A stretch of DNA of 5,576 nucleotides from Eudoraea sp. (GCA_013041785.1 JABDRK010000248.1:1-5576), one strand, 5' to 3'. Positions 1 through 5,576 are shown, numbered from the stretch's first letter. Notes: generated by a model not told the origin, from the letters alone. Made by a program: numbers and translations.

Positions 1-627
1 GGCATGCATTGCATTAAAGCCTCCCATTCCGGCCATAGTAACTGCAGCTTCACTACCGCCTGTGACCACAATATCGCAATAACCCATGCGAATTGTGTTC
101 AAAGCATCTATGAGCGCATTAGCCGAAGATGCACAGGCAGAAACTGTTGTATAATTCGGGCCCATAAACCCGTGTCGGATCGAGATATTCCCCGGTGCGA
201 TGTCGGCGATCATCTTGGGAATGAAGAAGGGGTTAAATCTTGGGGTCCCGTCTCCATTGGCAAAATTGATGACCTCATTTTGAAAGGTTTCCAAACCTCC
301 GATTCCTGCTCCCCAAATAACACCTACACGAAACTTATCTATCTGTTCCATGTCTAACCCAGAGTCCTTAATGGCTTCGTCAGAAGAAACCAGGGCATAT
401 TGGGCAAATTTGTCAAGTTTCCGAGCTTCCTTACGATCAAAAAACGTAATTGGGTCGTAGTTTTTTAGTTCGCAGGCAAACTTAGTCTTGAATTTTTCTG
501 TGTCGTAATAGGTAATAGGTGCGGACCCGCTTTTTCCGGTCCGAAGTCCTTCCCAGTATTCATCCTTGGTGTTTCCAATAGGCGTAAGCGCACCAAGGCC
601 GGTAACCACAACTCGCTTTAATTGCAT
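1..627 (-). CDS. fabF: Beta-ketoacyl-ACP synthase II (FabF), N-terminal half, cut by window edge
   Basis: Condensing enzyme of type II fatty acid synthesis: it joins malonyl-ACP to an acyl-ACP in the cytoplasm, with release of CO2. Reading leftward from the ATG at 627-625, the frame stays open for 209 codons to the window edge. The family is about 415 residues, so roughly the N-terminal half is present. The start MQLKRVVVTGLGALTPIGN is the classic KAS opening. The nucleophilic cysteine is C165 in TVSACASSANA, followed by the conserved VTGGSEAA segment near residue 188. The two catalytic histidines and the lysine lie in the missing half. The gene is downstream of acpP in the same direction, with a terminator hairpin in the 108-bp gap. 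There is no clear Shine-Dalgarno sequence, as is usual in Bacteroidota. In related genomes rnc often follows, but that is outside the window. FabB is the alternative, but the N-terminus and the acpP linkage favour FabF. Confidence 0.96.
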   Translation of the reverse strand, partial: MQLKRVVVTGLGALTPIGNTKDEYWEGLRTGKSGSAPITYYDTEKFKTKFACELKNYDPITFFDRKEARKLDKFAQYALVSSDEAIKDSGLDMEQIDKFRVGVIWGAGIGGLETFQNEVINFANGDGTPRFNPFFIPKMIADIAPGNISIRHGFMGPNYTTVSACASSANALIDALNTIRMGYCDIVVTGGSEAAVTMAGMGGFNAMHA

Positions 628-660
628 TGAAACAAATGTTTATGTTGTTTAACCTATGTG

Positions 661-710
661 AAAATTAAAAAAAATTATCCATGCAGCGCATGCACTACAT
701 GGATAATTTT
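661..710 (-). terminator. Intrinsic terminator or attenuator between acpP and fabF
   Basis: Two perfectly complementary 13-base arms, AAAATTATCCATG (671-683) and CATGGATAATTTT (698-710), enclose a 14-base loop. Read on the minus strand, the hairpin is followed by an uninterrupted run of T (complement of the eight A at 667-674) and then more T-rich sequence (661-664). This is the layout of a Rho-independent terminator for transcripts leaving acpP. It starts about 26 bases after the acpP stop codon. Only about 33 bases remain before the fabF start, so it probably acts as a partial terminator, giving more acpP than fabF mRNA. The stem is AT-rich, which would allow readthrough. Confidence 0.8.
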
Positions 711-735
711 AAAACTATATGTTCGGAGAGGTATC

Positions 736-969
736 TTATTTTGCCTCTTCAATGTAACTGATGGCTTGTCCCACAGTGGCAATGTTTTCAGCCTGATCAT
801 CAGGGATTTGGATATCAAATTCCTTTTCGAACTCCATGATCAGCTCAACAGTATCCAATGAATCTGCCCCTAGGTCGTTTGTAAAGCTAGCTTCGGCTAC
901 TACTTCATTTTCATCAACGCCCAACTTATCTACAATGATAGCTTTTACTCTTGATGCGATGTCTGACAT
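736..969 (-). CDS. acpP: Acyl carrier protein (AcpP)
   Basis: Small acidic cytoplasmic protein that carries growing acyl chains on a 4'-phosphopantetheine arm during fatty acid (and lipid A precursor) synthesis. It is 77 residues, the normal family length. The attachment serine is S37 in the motif [16 protein letters not shown]. The helix II recognition residues (E42, E46, E48) and the IPDD segment (55-58) are typical. The start ATG at 969-967 gives the usual [13 protein letters not shown]-terminus. The protein needs a holo-ACP synthase for activation, which is not in the window. The gene is the first of a minus-strand pair with fabF and is divergent from purN. A TATTTTTG element (1009-1002, minus strand) and an AT-only palindrome (981-994) lie just upstream. 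Confidence 0.98.
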   Translation of the reverse strand: MSDIASRVKAIIVDKLGVDENEVVAEASFTNDLGADSLDTVELIMEFEKEFDIQIPDDQAENIATVGQAISYIEEAK

Positions 970-980
970 AACTTTATTGG

Positions 981-994
981 TTTTAAATTTAAAA
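981..994. repeat. 14-bp perfect palindrome in the acpP leader
   Basis: TTTTAAATTTAAAA is identical to its own reverse complement. It lies between the candidate acpP -7 element and the acpP start codon, close to where transcription would begin. It could be an operator for a fatty-acid regulator or a weak leader structure. Because it contains only A and T in an AT-rich spacer, chance is a serious alternative. It does not match any operator consensus I can recall with certainty. Confidence 0.3.
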
Positions 995-1001
995 TTGTTG
1001 G

Positions 1002-1009
1002 CAAAAATA
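1002..1009 (-). promoter_or_regulatory. Candidate -7 promoter element for acpP
   Basis: On the minus strand the sequence is TATTTTTG, a full match to the Bacteroidota -7 consensus TAnnTTTG. It is 32 bases upstream of the acpP ATG, which would give a leader of about 25 bases. No TTG is present 17-23 bases further upstream, where the -33 element should be, so the call rests on one element only. Confidence 0.35.
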
Positions 1010-1181
1010 AAAAACTTTGAATTAAAACCGCCTTTTGGCGATAAAATGTCTTGAAATATAATAAATTAAAGTTCAAGAGTAGTATTTTTACCGGATTAAT
1101 TGGGCCTGGAAACACCTGCTATTGTTGATCCCAAGGGAGCTTCCTTCCAGAACTATTAATCCAAACAAGTCCCAGGATAAA

Positions 1182-1751
1182 ATGAAAAGAATTGTTCTGT
1201 TTGCCTCCGGTTCCGGAACCAATGCGGAAAATATCATTAAATACTTTCAGGAAAAAGGGACTGTATCGGTGGTAGCCGTGTTAACTAACAAAAGAGATGC
1301 TTTTGTAATAGACCGATGCAATAGTCTAAATGTCAATGCCCTTTATTTTAACCGTTCAGCTTTCCGTGATCAGGATTGCCTGCCGGACATCTTACAAAGC
1401 CTTAAGCCCGATCTCATTGTACTGGCCGGATTTCTATGGAAAATACCCCCTGCCCTGATAGATAGCTTTCCCGGAAAGATTATAAACATACACCCGGCCT
1501 TATTGCCGAAATATGGCGGAAAAGGCATGTACGGTTCCAGGGTCCATGAGGCTGTACTTGAAAACCGGGAATCTGAAACGGGAATCACCATTCACTATGT
1601 TAACGAAGCCTATGATGAAGGAGCCATTATTTTCCAGGAGCGCACAAAGATTGCCCGGGGGGATACCGCAGAGCAGATTGCAGACAAGGTCCATGCCCTG
1701 GAATACGAGCACTATCCTAAGGTCATTGAGCAATTATTATTTTCTTCCTGA
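1182..1751 (+). CDS. purN: Phosphoribosylglycinamide formyltransferase (PurN, GAR transformylase)
   Basis: Transfers a formyl group from 10-formyltetrahydrofolate to GAR, giving FGAR, in step 3 of de novo purine synthesis (cytosol). With the start at 1182 the protein is 189 residues, the usual PurN size, and begins MKRIVLFASGSGTN, with the GSGTN phosphate-binding loop at 10-14. The catalytic triad corresponding to E. coli N106/H108/D144 is visible as N102 and H104 in INIHPALLP and D145 in YDEG. The segment KYGGKGMYG (110-118) is the conserved loop after the active site. An upstream in-frame TTG at 1122 was rejected because its 20 extra residues are unlike the family. The stop TGA (1749-1751) overlaps the next ATG by one base, so the RNase H gene is probably translationally coupled. 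The folate-dependent type (PurN), not the formate-dependent PurT, is clear. Confidence 0.97.
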   Translation: MKRIVLFASGSGTNAENIIKYFQEKGTVSVVAVLTNKRDAFVIDRCNSLNVNALYFNRSAFRDQDCLPDILQSLKPDLIVLAGFLWKIPPALIDSFPGKIINIHPALLPKYGGKGMYGSRVHEAVLENRESETGITIHYVNEAYDEGAIIFQERTKIARGDTAEQIADKVHALEYEHYPKVIEQLLFSS

Positions 1752-2380
1752 TGGCAAAAAAAAACAAGTACTATGTGGTCTGGAAAGGAAAACACCCGGG
1801 AATCTATGCTTCCTGGACGGAATGTCAGGCTGAAATTGCCGGACATAAGGGTGCTCAGTACATGGGTTTTCCTACCAGAGCTGAGGCGGAAGAAGCCTTT
1901 GAAAGTAACTACCAGGCGTATAAGGGCAAGAAGAAACCGGGATATACCCCCGCTGAATTATTAAAGCTGGGGGACCCCAACTATCATTCCATTAGTGTTG
2001 ATGCTGCCTCCAGCGGTAATCCCGGCGTAATGGAATACCAGGGGGTTGACACAAAATCAGGCAAGGTCTTGTTCCGGCAAGGGCCCTTTCCGGAAGGAAC
2101 TAACAACATAGGGGAATTCCTCGCCATCGTACATGGGCTTGCATACCTCAAAAAGAGAAACAGTAATCGTCTCATTTATTCCGATTCCAGGACCGCCATG
2201 AGCTGGGTCCGTAAAAGGAAATGCAATACCAAGCTTCAGGAAAATGAACGCAACCATTCCTTGTTTGAATTGATCCAACGGGCCGAAACCTGGTTGAAAT
2301 CAAATTCTTACAATACGCCAATCGTAAAATGGGAGACTAAGGCCTGGGGTGAAATACCTGCGGATTTCGGAAGGAAATAG
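1751..2380 (+). CDS. rnhA: RNase H1 with N-terminal viroplasmin/hybrid-binding domain
   Basis: Endonuclease that cuts the RNA strand of RNA-DNA hybrids, removing R-loops and primers. The protein has 209 residues in two domains. Residues 6-50 (YYVVWKGKHPGIYASWTEC...YMGFPTRAEAEEAF) form the viroplasmin-like hybrid-binding domain also found in eukaryotic RNase H1. After a lysine-rich linker (58-66), residues 80-209 form the RNase H fold. The DEDD metal-binding residues are visible: D84 (SVDAASSGNPG), E122 (NIGEFLAI), D145 (YSDSRTA) and D205. The compact end WGEIPADFGRK resembles the Bacillus halodurans RNase H1 C-terminus and lacks the E. coli basic protrusion and histidine loop. The ATG shares its A with the purN stop. 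Codons 2-5 contain a run of nine A (1756-1764). No terminator follows; the gap to the kinase gene is 77 bp. Confidence 0.93.
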   Translation: MAKKNKYYVVWKGKHPGIYASWTECQAEIAGHKGAQYMGFPTRAEAEEAFESNYQAYKGKKKPGYTPAELLKLGDPNYHSISVDAASSGNPGVMEYQGVDTKSGKVLFRQGPFPEGTNNIGEFLAIVHGLAYLKKRNSNRLIYSDSRTAMSWVRKRKCNTKLQENERNHSLFELIQRAETWLKSNSYNTPIVKWETKAWGEIPADFGRK

Positions 2381-2406
2381 GCCTGGGTTCAATTAATGCA
2401 TTTTTG

Positions 2407-2424
2407 TGAAATTTTGGAATTTCA
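2407..2424. repeat. 7-bp inverted repeat upstream of the PfkB kinase gene
   Basis: TGAAATT (2407-2413) and AATTTCA (2418-2424) are perfect complements around a TTGG centre. The repeat lies directly upstream of the candidate -7 element, where a repressor or activator could bind. No T-run follows, so it is not a terminator for the RNase H gene. It is short and AT-rich, so chance is possible. Confidence 0.25.
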
Positions 2425-2430
2425 AAAGCG

Positions 2431-2438
2431 TATATTTG
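2431..2438 (+). promoter_or_regulatory. Candidate -7 promoter element for the PfkB kinase gene
   Basis: TATATTTG is a full match to the Bacteroidota consensus TAnnTTTG and ends 19 bases before the kinase ATG, giving a short leader. Two TTG triplets lie upstream (2404-2406 and 2414-2416), with spacers of 24 and 14 bases, both outside the usual 17-23, so the -33 element is weak. It would allow the kinase gene to be transcribed separately from purN and the RNase H gene. Confidence 0.4.
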
Positions 2439-2457
2439 CTGCAAATTTCTACCCCAT

Positions 2458-3384
2458 ATGGGCAAACTCCTGATTGTTGGAACCATCGCCTTTGATGCCA
2501 TAGAGACTCCTTTCGGCAAAACTGATAAAATTCTCGGGGGTGCTGCTACTTTTATTGGCTTGGCGGCTTCCCAGTTTGATGTGCAATCTGCTGTGGTTTC
2601 CGTTGTAGGTGATGATTTTCCCGAGGAGTATATGGATATTTTTGCCAACCTCAACATAGATACCAGTGCCGTAGAACGGGTCAAGGGAGGAAAAACGTTT
2701 TTTTGGAGTGGCAAATACCACAATGACCTCAATAGCCGTGATACCCTTTCCACGGAACTTAATGTGCTGGCAGACTTCAACCCGGTGGTTCCCGAGGCCT
2801 TCAGGAATGCCGATGTGGTGATGCTTGGCAACCTGCACCCAAATATTCAATTGAGCGTATTGGACCAAATGACGAAAAGACCTCAGCTTTTAGTATTGGA
2901 TACGATGAACTTTTGGATGGATAATTCCTGGGATGAACTGATTCAGGTTCTCAAACGAATCGATGTTATTACCATCAATGATGAGGAAGCGCGTCAATTA
3001 ACCGGCGAATATTCTTTGGTGCGTGCTGCAAGCAAGATCCAAACTATGGGGCCCAAATATGTAGTTATTAAAAAAGGGGAGCACGGTGCCCTTCTTTTCC
3101 ATGATGAGAGCGTCTTCTTTGCCCCGGCCCTGCCACTTGAGGAAGTATTTGACCCCACCGGAGCGGGGGACACCTTTGCCGGAGGTTTTGTTGGGTATTT
3201 GGCCGAGACCAAAAACACCTCGTTCAACAGCCTGAGAAATGCAGTCATTCACGGGTCTAATCTGGCTTCATTCTGTGTTGAAAAATTTGGCACGGAACGT
3301 ATGCTTGAAATCAACAAGGCGGAAGTAGACAGGCGGCTGCGACAATTTAAAGAGCTAACACAATTTGATATCGAGTTATTATAG
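2458..3384 (+). CDS. PfkB-family (ribokinase-like) sugar or nucleoside kinase
   Basis: ATP-dependent kinase of the ribokinase/PfkB superfamily, cytoplasmic, 308 residues (normal length). The C-terminal signature DPTGAGDTFAGGF (232-244) holds the anion hole GAGD and the catalytic base D238. The N-terminal di-glycine is at 27-28 in LGGAATFIGLAAS, and NDEEARQLTG (174-183) matches the conserved N-x-x-E region that binds metal and phosphate. The asparagine usual shortly after the di-glycine (GGAAxN) is replaced by F32, which touches the part of the fold that sets substrate choice. The substrate is therefore not assignable: ribose, a nucleoside or another furanose are all possible. Its position between purine genes makes a nucleoside or ribose derivative attractive, but that is inference. 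The ATG at 2458 gives the standard MGKLLIVGTIAFD start. A terminator follows one base after... the stop codon. Confidence 0.92.
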   Translation: MGKLLIVGTIAFDAIETPFGKTDKILGGAATFIGLAASQFDVQSAVVSVVGDDFPEEYMDIFANLNIDTSAVERVKGGKTFFWSGKYHNDLNSRDTLSTELNVLADFNPVVPEAFRNADVVMLGNLHPNIQLSVLDQMTKRPQLLVLDTMNFWMDNSWDELIQVLKRIDVITINDEEARQLTGEYSLVRAASKIQTMGPKYVVIKKGEHGALLFHDESVFFAPALPLEEVFDPTGAGDTFAGGFVGYLAETKNTSFNSLRNAVIHGSNLASFCVEKFGTERMLEINKAEVDRRLRQFKELTQFDIELL

Positions 3385-3417
3385 TGCCCTGAAGTTTCGG
3401 GGCATTTTTTATTTTTA
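3385..3417 (+). terminator. Intrinsic terminator directly after the PfkB kinase gene
   Basis: TGCCCTGA (3385-3392) pairs with TCGGGGCA (3397-3404), eight pairs including one T-G pair, around an AGTT loop. TTTTTT (3405-3410) and ATTTTTA follow. The stem begins immediately after the TAG stop (3382-3384). The T-run ends only a few bases before the ATG of the PurF-type gene (3423), so the structure also forms the leader of that gene. I see no promoter between the hairpin and the ATG. Confidence 0.8.
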
Positions 3418-3422
3418 TCCCT

Positions 3423-5321
3423 ATGAGCGATTCCATTAAACACGAATGCGGAATTTCACTGATCAGGTTGCTCAAACCCCTTGAATATTATAAGGAGAAG
3501 TACGGTTCCATTTTTTATGGTGTAAACAAGATGTACCTGATGATGGAAAAACAGCATAACCGTGGTCAGGATGGTGCTGGTTTTGCCAGTCTTAAACTCG
3601 ATATGGCCCCTGGTGAACGATATATGAGCAGGGTACGCTCCATAAAGGCCCAACCTATACAGGATATCTTTTCTCAGATAAATAATCGTATCAACAGTGT
3701 GCTGACTGAAAATCCCGAAATAGTTGATGATGTTGCTGCGCAGAAAAAACAGATCCCCTATGTTGGTGAAGTTATTTTAGGGCATGTACGTTATGGTACT
3801 TTTGGAAAAAACAGCATAGAAAATGTTCACCCTTTTCTTCGTCAAAATAACTGGATGCACCGCAACCTGATCGTTGCAGGTAATTTCAACATGACCAATG
3901 TTAGTGAGCTTTTTGATAACCTGGTGCAACTCGGGCAACATCCCAAGGAGATGGCAGATACCATAACGGTGATGGAAAAAATCGGGCACTTTCTGGATGA
4001 CGCCGTGGCCAAGTTGTATAAGCAAATCAAAAAACAAGGTTTTACCAAAATTGAAGCCTCTTCGCTTATCGCGGAACGGATCAGTGTAGCAAAAATTTTG
4101 AAAAAGGCGGCTAAGAACTGGGACGGGGGGTATGCTATAGCTGGAATGATAGGGCACGGGGATTCCTTTGTATTGCGTGACCCCTCCGGAATAAGACCAA
4201 CTTATTATTACAAGGATGATGAAGTAGTGGTGGTTGCCTCCGAAAGACCTGCCATCCAAACAGTCTTCAATGTTTCCTACGATAAGGTTGAGGAACTACC
4301 CCCAGGGAATGCCTTAATCATCAAAAAGGCAGGTCGTATCCACGTAGACAAGATACTTACCCCATTGGATCGAAAAGCCTGTTCTTTTGAACGGATTTAT
4401 TTTTCCAGAGGAAACGACAAAGAAATTTACGAAGAGCGGAAAGCCTTGGGCAGGCTTATCTTTCCAAAAGTTTTGAAAGCAGTGGGGCAAGACCTGCGAA
4501 AAACCGTTTTCTCCTATATTCCCAATACAGCGGAAACTTCTTTTCTGGGGATGGTCAAAGAAGCTCAGAGTTACCTTAATAAACTGAAGAAAGAACAAAT
4601 CCTGGCACTCGGTCCTGATCTTACTCCCGAAACTTTGCAGGAAATATTGGAGGTGCGTCCCAGAATTGAAAAAGTGGCCATAAAAGATGCCAAACTCCGA
4701 ACTTTCATAACCCAGGACAGTAGCCGCGACGACCTGGTAGCGCATGTTTACGATATCTCTTATGGTTCTGTAAATAAACACGACAACCTCGTGATCATAG
4801 ATGACAGCATTGTTCGTGGTACCACATTGAAAAAGAGTATTCTCGGGATCCTGGACCGCCTGCTCCCAAAAAAGATCGTCGTGGATTCATCGGCACCACA
4901 CATACGCAATCCGGAATGCTATGGAATTGATATGGCCAAATTAGAGGATTTTATTGCCTTCCGAGCAGCGCTTGCATTACATAAGGAGCGAAATACCATG
5001 GCCGTAGTGGAAGAGATCTACAAAAAATGCAAACGTAGTTTTGAAAATAATGAGAGTGAAACCGAAAATCACGTTCAGGCATTTTACGCTCCATTTACCG
5101 CCAAAGAAATCTCCCAAAAAATCGGTGAGCTGTTGAGCCCCAAAAATGTCAAGGCCGAAGTACATATAATTTACCAGTCCATTGAAAGCTTGCATCAGGC
5201 TTGTCCTAATAATTTAGGAGACTGGTATTTTACGGGCGACTATCCAACACCAGGAGGCAACCGTGTTGTTAACCGGGCATTTATCAATTTTTACGAGGGT
5301 AAAAACCAAAGGGCTTATTAA
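3423..5321 (+). CDS. PurF-type amidophosphoribosyltransferase (long, divergent form)
   Basis: By homology, makes 5-phosphoribosylamine from PRPP and glutamine, step 1 of purine synthesis. An N-terminal Ntn glutaminase feeds ammonia to a C-terminal phosphoribosyltransferase. The 632 residues far exceed the usual 470-510. C9 (HECGIS) would be the nucleophile after removal of an eight-residue propeptide, as in Bacillus PurF. Glutaminase landmarks: HNRGQDGAGF (45-54), R123 in GHVRYGTFG, GNFNMTN (153-159) and D179. Transferase landmarks: FERIYFSR (322-329), RTFITQ (426-431), the PRPP loop VIIDDSIVRGTT (457-468) and YGIDM (500-504). Extra sequence sits near 60-110, 190-230 and 378-422. The usual HNGNLTN reads GNFNMTN, and the end keeps FTGDYPT (603-609) but lacks the Fe-S cysteines at the equivalent CxxC. 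I am sure of the superfamily. Whether this is the only PurF or a second paralogue with a changed role cannot be decided here, so I give no symbol. Confidence 0.9.
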   Translation: MSDSIKHECGISLIRLLKPLEYYKEKYGSIFYGVNKMYLMMEKQHNRGQDGAGFASLKLDMAPGERYMSRVRSIKAQPIQDIFSQINNRINSVLTENPEIVDDVAAQKKQIPYVGEVILGHVRYGTFGKNSIENVHPFLRQNNWMHRNLIVAGNFNMTNVSELFDNLVQLGQHPKEMADTITVMEKIGHFLDDAVAKLYKQIKKQGFTKIEASSLIAERISVAKILKKAAKNWDGGYAIAGMIGHGDSFVLRDPSGIRPTYYYKDDEVVVVASERPAIQTVFNVSYDKVEELPPGNALIIKKAGRIHVDKILTPLDRKACSFERIYFSRGNDKEIYEERKALGRLIFPKVLKAVGQDLRKTVFSYIPNTAETSFLGMVKEAQSYLNKLKKEQILALGPDLTPETLQEILEVRPRIEKVAIKDAKLRTFITQDSSRDDLVAHVYDISYGSVNKHDNLVIIDDSIVRGTTLKKSILGILDRLLPKKIVVDSSAPHIRNPECYGIDMAKLEDFIAFRAALALHKERNTMAVVEEIYKKCKRSFENNESETENHVQAFYAPFTAKEISQKIGELLSPKNVKAEVHIIYQSIESLHQACPNNLGDWYFTGDYPTPGGNRVVNRAFINFYEGKNQRAY

Positions 5322-5391
5322 GCCAAATATCGACCAAATACCTCTTTATGTGCATTTCATCGATAATATTCACCTTTTAACGGGTTTTTGG

Positions 5392-5420
5392 TTGGTAAGG
5401 TATAAACCCATTTACTTTAG
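5392..5420 (+). promoter_or_regulatory. Weak candidate promoter before the final terminator
   Basis: TTG (5392-5394), an 18-base spacer and TACTTTAG (5413-5420) fit the flavobacterial TTG / TAnnTTTG pattern with one mismatch in the -7 box. A transcript starting about six bases downstream would run into the terminator at 5467-5496, giving an RNA of about 70 nt. Such matches arise often by chance in AT-rich DNA. Confidence 0.2.
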
Positions 5421-5466
5421 ACTCGCCATAGCATAAGTAGGTTAAGTTCATGGTAAGATTTGGGGC

Positions 5467-5496
5467 AAAAAAGGTGGAGACTTCTCCACCTTTTTT
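5467..5496 (+). terminator. Strong symmetrical (probably bidirectional) terminator
   Basis: AAAAAAGGTGGAGA (5467-5480) and TCTCCACCTTTTTT (5483-5496) are perfect 14-base complements around CT. The physical hairpin is probably the seven GC-rich pairs GGTGGAG/CTCCACC with an ACTT loop, flanked by an A-tract on one side and a T-tract on the other. This layout terminates transcription from both directions. It lies 146 bases after the PurF-type stop, so it would end the plus-strand transcript and could also serve a convergent gene beyond the right edge. Confidence 0.88.
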
Positions 5497-5576
5497 ATTT
5501 GGTATTCTTTCCGACATTCAATCGCCCATATACTTTGATTAAAAATAAGGCCTGATTAATACAAATGACTTTCCCT

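Larger units (their letters stand above)
970..1181. other. Divergent intergenic region between acpP and purN
   Basis: This is a 212-bp AT-rich spacer between two divergent genes, so promoters for both strands are expected here. On the minus strand there is a perfect TAnnTTTG match (see separate entry). On the plus strand, TATTTTTA (1083-1090) is a one-mismatch match with no properly spaced TTG upstream, so I do not call it as a promoter. CGCC-TTTT-GGCG (1029-1040) is a short perfect hairpin whose role is unclear. A TTG-initiated reading frame continuous with purN begins at 1122, but it adds 20 residues with no family resemblance and is not used as the start. Confidence 0.5.
5322..5576. other. 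Non-coding tail after the PurF-type gene
   Basis: This 255-bp AT-rich stretch holds no credible gene. The longest plus-strand frame I noted (ATG at 5450, 30 codons) runs straight through the terminator hairpin and is not convincing. The stretch contains a weak promoter-like pair (5392-5420) and a strong terminator (5467-5496). The 80 bases after the terminator could be the upstream region of another gene beyond the window. Confidence 0.6.

Noticed and set aside
4..357. 117-codon plus-strand reading frame
   Set aside because: It lies antisense to fabF, whose minus-strand translation shows a clear KAS N-terminus and active-site cysteine.
1083..1090. TATTTTTA as a purN -7 element
   Set aside because: One mismatch at the conserved final G, and the nearest upstream TTG (1051-1053) is 29 bases away, outside the accepted spacing.
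1106..1150. CTGGAA / TTCCAG inverted repeat and TCCCAAGGGA in the purN leader
   Set aside because: Arms are only six bases with a 33-base loop, and the second repeat has a two-base centre; neither forms a credible riboswitch or operator. No known purine or folate riboswitch core is visible.
1122..1181. In-frame TTG extension of purN
   Set aside because: The 20 added residues do not resemble PurN N-termini, while the ATG at 1182 gives MKRIVLFASGSGTN at the expected place.
2337..2868. Two minus-strand frames of 164 and 139 codons over the start of the kinase gene
   Set aside because: Both overlap a well-supported PfkB gene on the opposite strand and show no recognisable domain; they are typical shadow frames.
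3777..4259. 160-codon minus-strand frame within the PurF-type gene
   Set aside because: Antisense shadow of the PurF-type coding sequence with no recognisable motif.
4314..4781. 155-codon minus-strand frame within the PurF-type gene
   Set aside because: Antisense to the phosphoribosyltransferase part, with no family features.
5450..5542. 30-codon reading frame after the PurF-type gene
   Set aside because: It reads through the perfect terminator hairpin at 5467-5496, and its product has no recognisable feature.

Overview
The window looks like core chromosomal housekeeping DNA from a member of the Bacteroidota, most probably a flavobacterium (family Flavobacteriaceae). The reasons are the protein types, the absence of clear Shine-Dalgarno sequences before most genes, the AT-rich spacers, TAnnTTTG-like promoter elements, and a gene order I associate with that family. 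I cannot name the species.

Layout. Positions 1-738 hold a minus-strand fatty-acid synthesis pair: acpP (736-969, acyl carrier protein) and then fabF (1-627, beta-ketoacyl-ACP synthase II, cut by the left window edge). A strong intrinsic terminator hairpin lies between them. A 212-bp divergent spacer (970-1181) separates this pair from a plus-strand run. That run is purN (1182-1751, GAR transformylase), a two-domain RNase H1 (1751-2380, sharing one base with purN), a PfkB-family kinase (2458-3384) and a long divergent PurF-type amidophosphoribosyltransferase (3423-5321). A hairpin terminator lies in the 38 bp between the kinase and the PurF-type gene. The last 255 bp contain no gene; they hold a very strong, symmetrical terminator (5467-5496).

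How the genes fit together. ACP carries the acyl chains that FabF elongates. PurN catalyses step 3 of de novo purine synthesis, and the PurF-type protein resembles the enzyme of step 1. The PfkB kinase between them could act on a sugar or a nucleoside, but its substrate cannot be read from the sequence.

I see no mobile element, CRISPR array, rRNA or tRNA, and no convincing novel multi-gene system. The points most worth a second look are the divergent PurF-type protein, with its altered oxyanion-loop motif, insertions and apparently lost Fe-S cysteines, and the terminators placed directly in front of fabF and the PurF-type gene.
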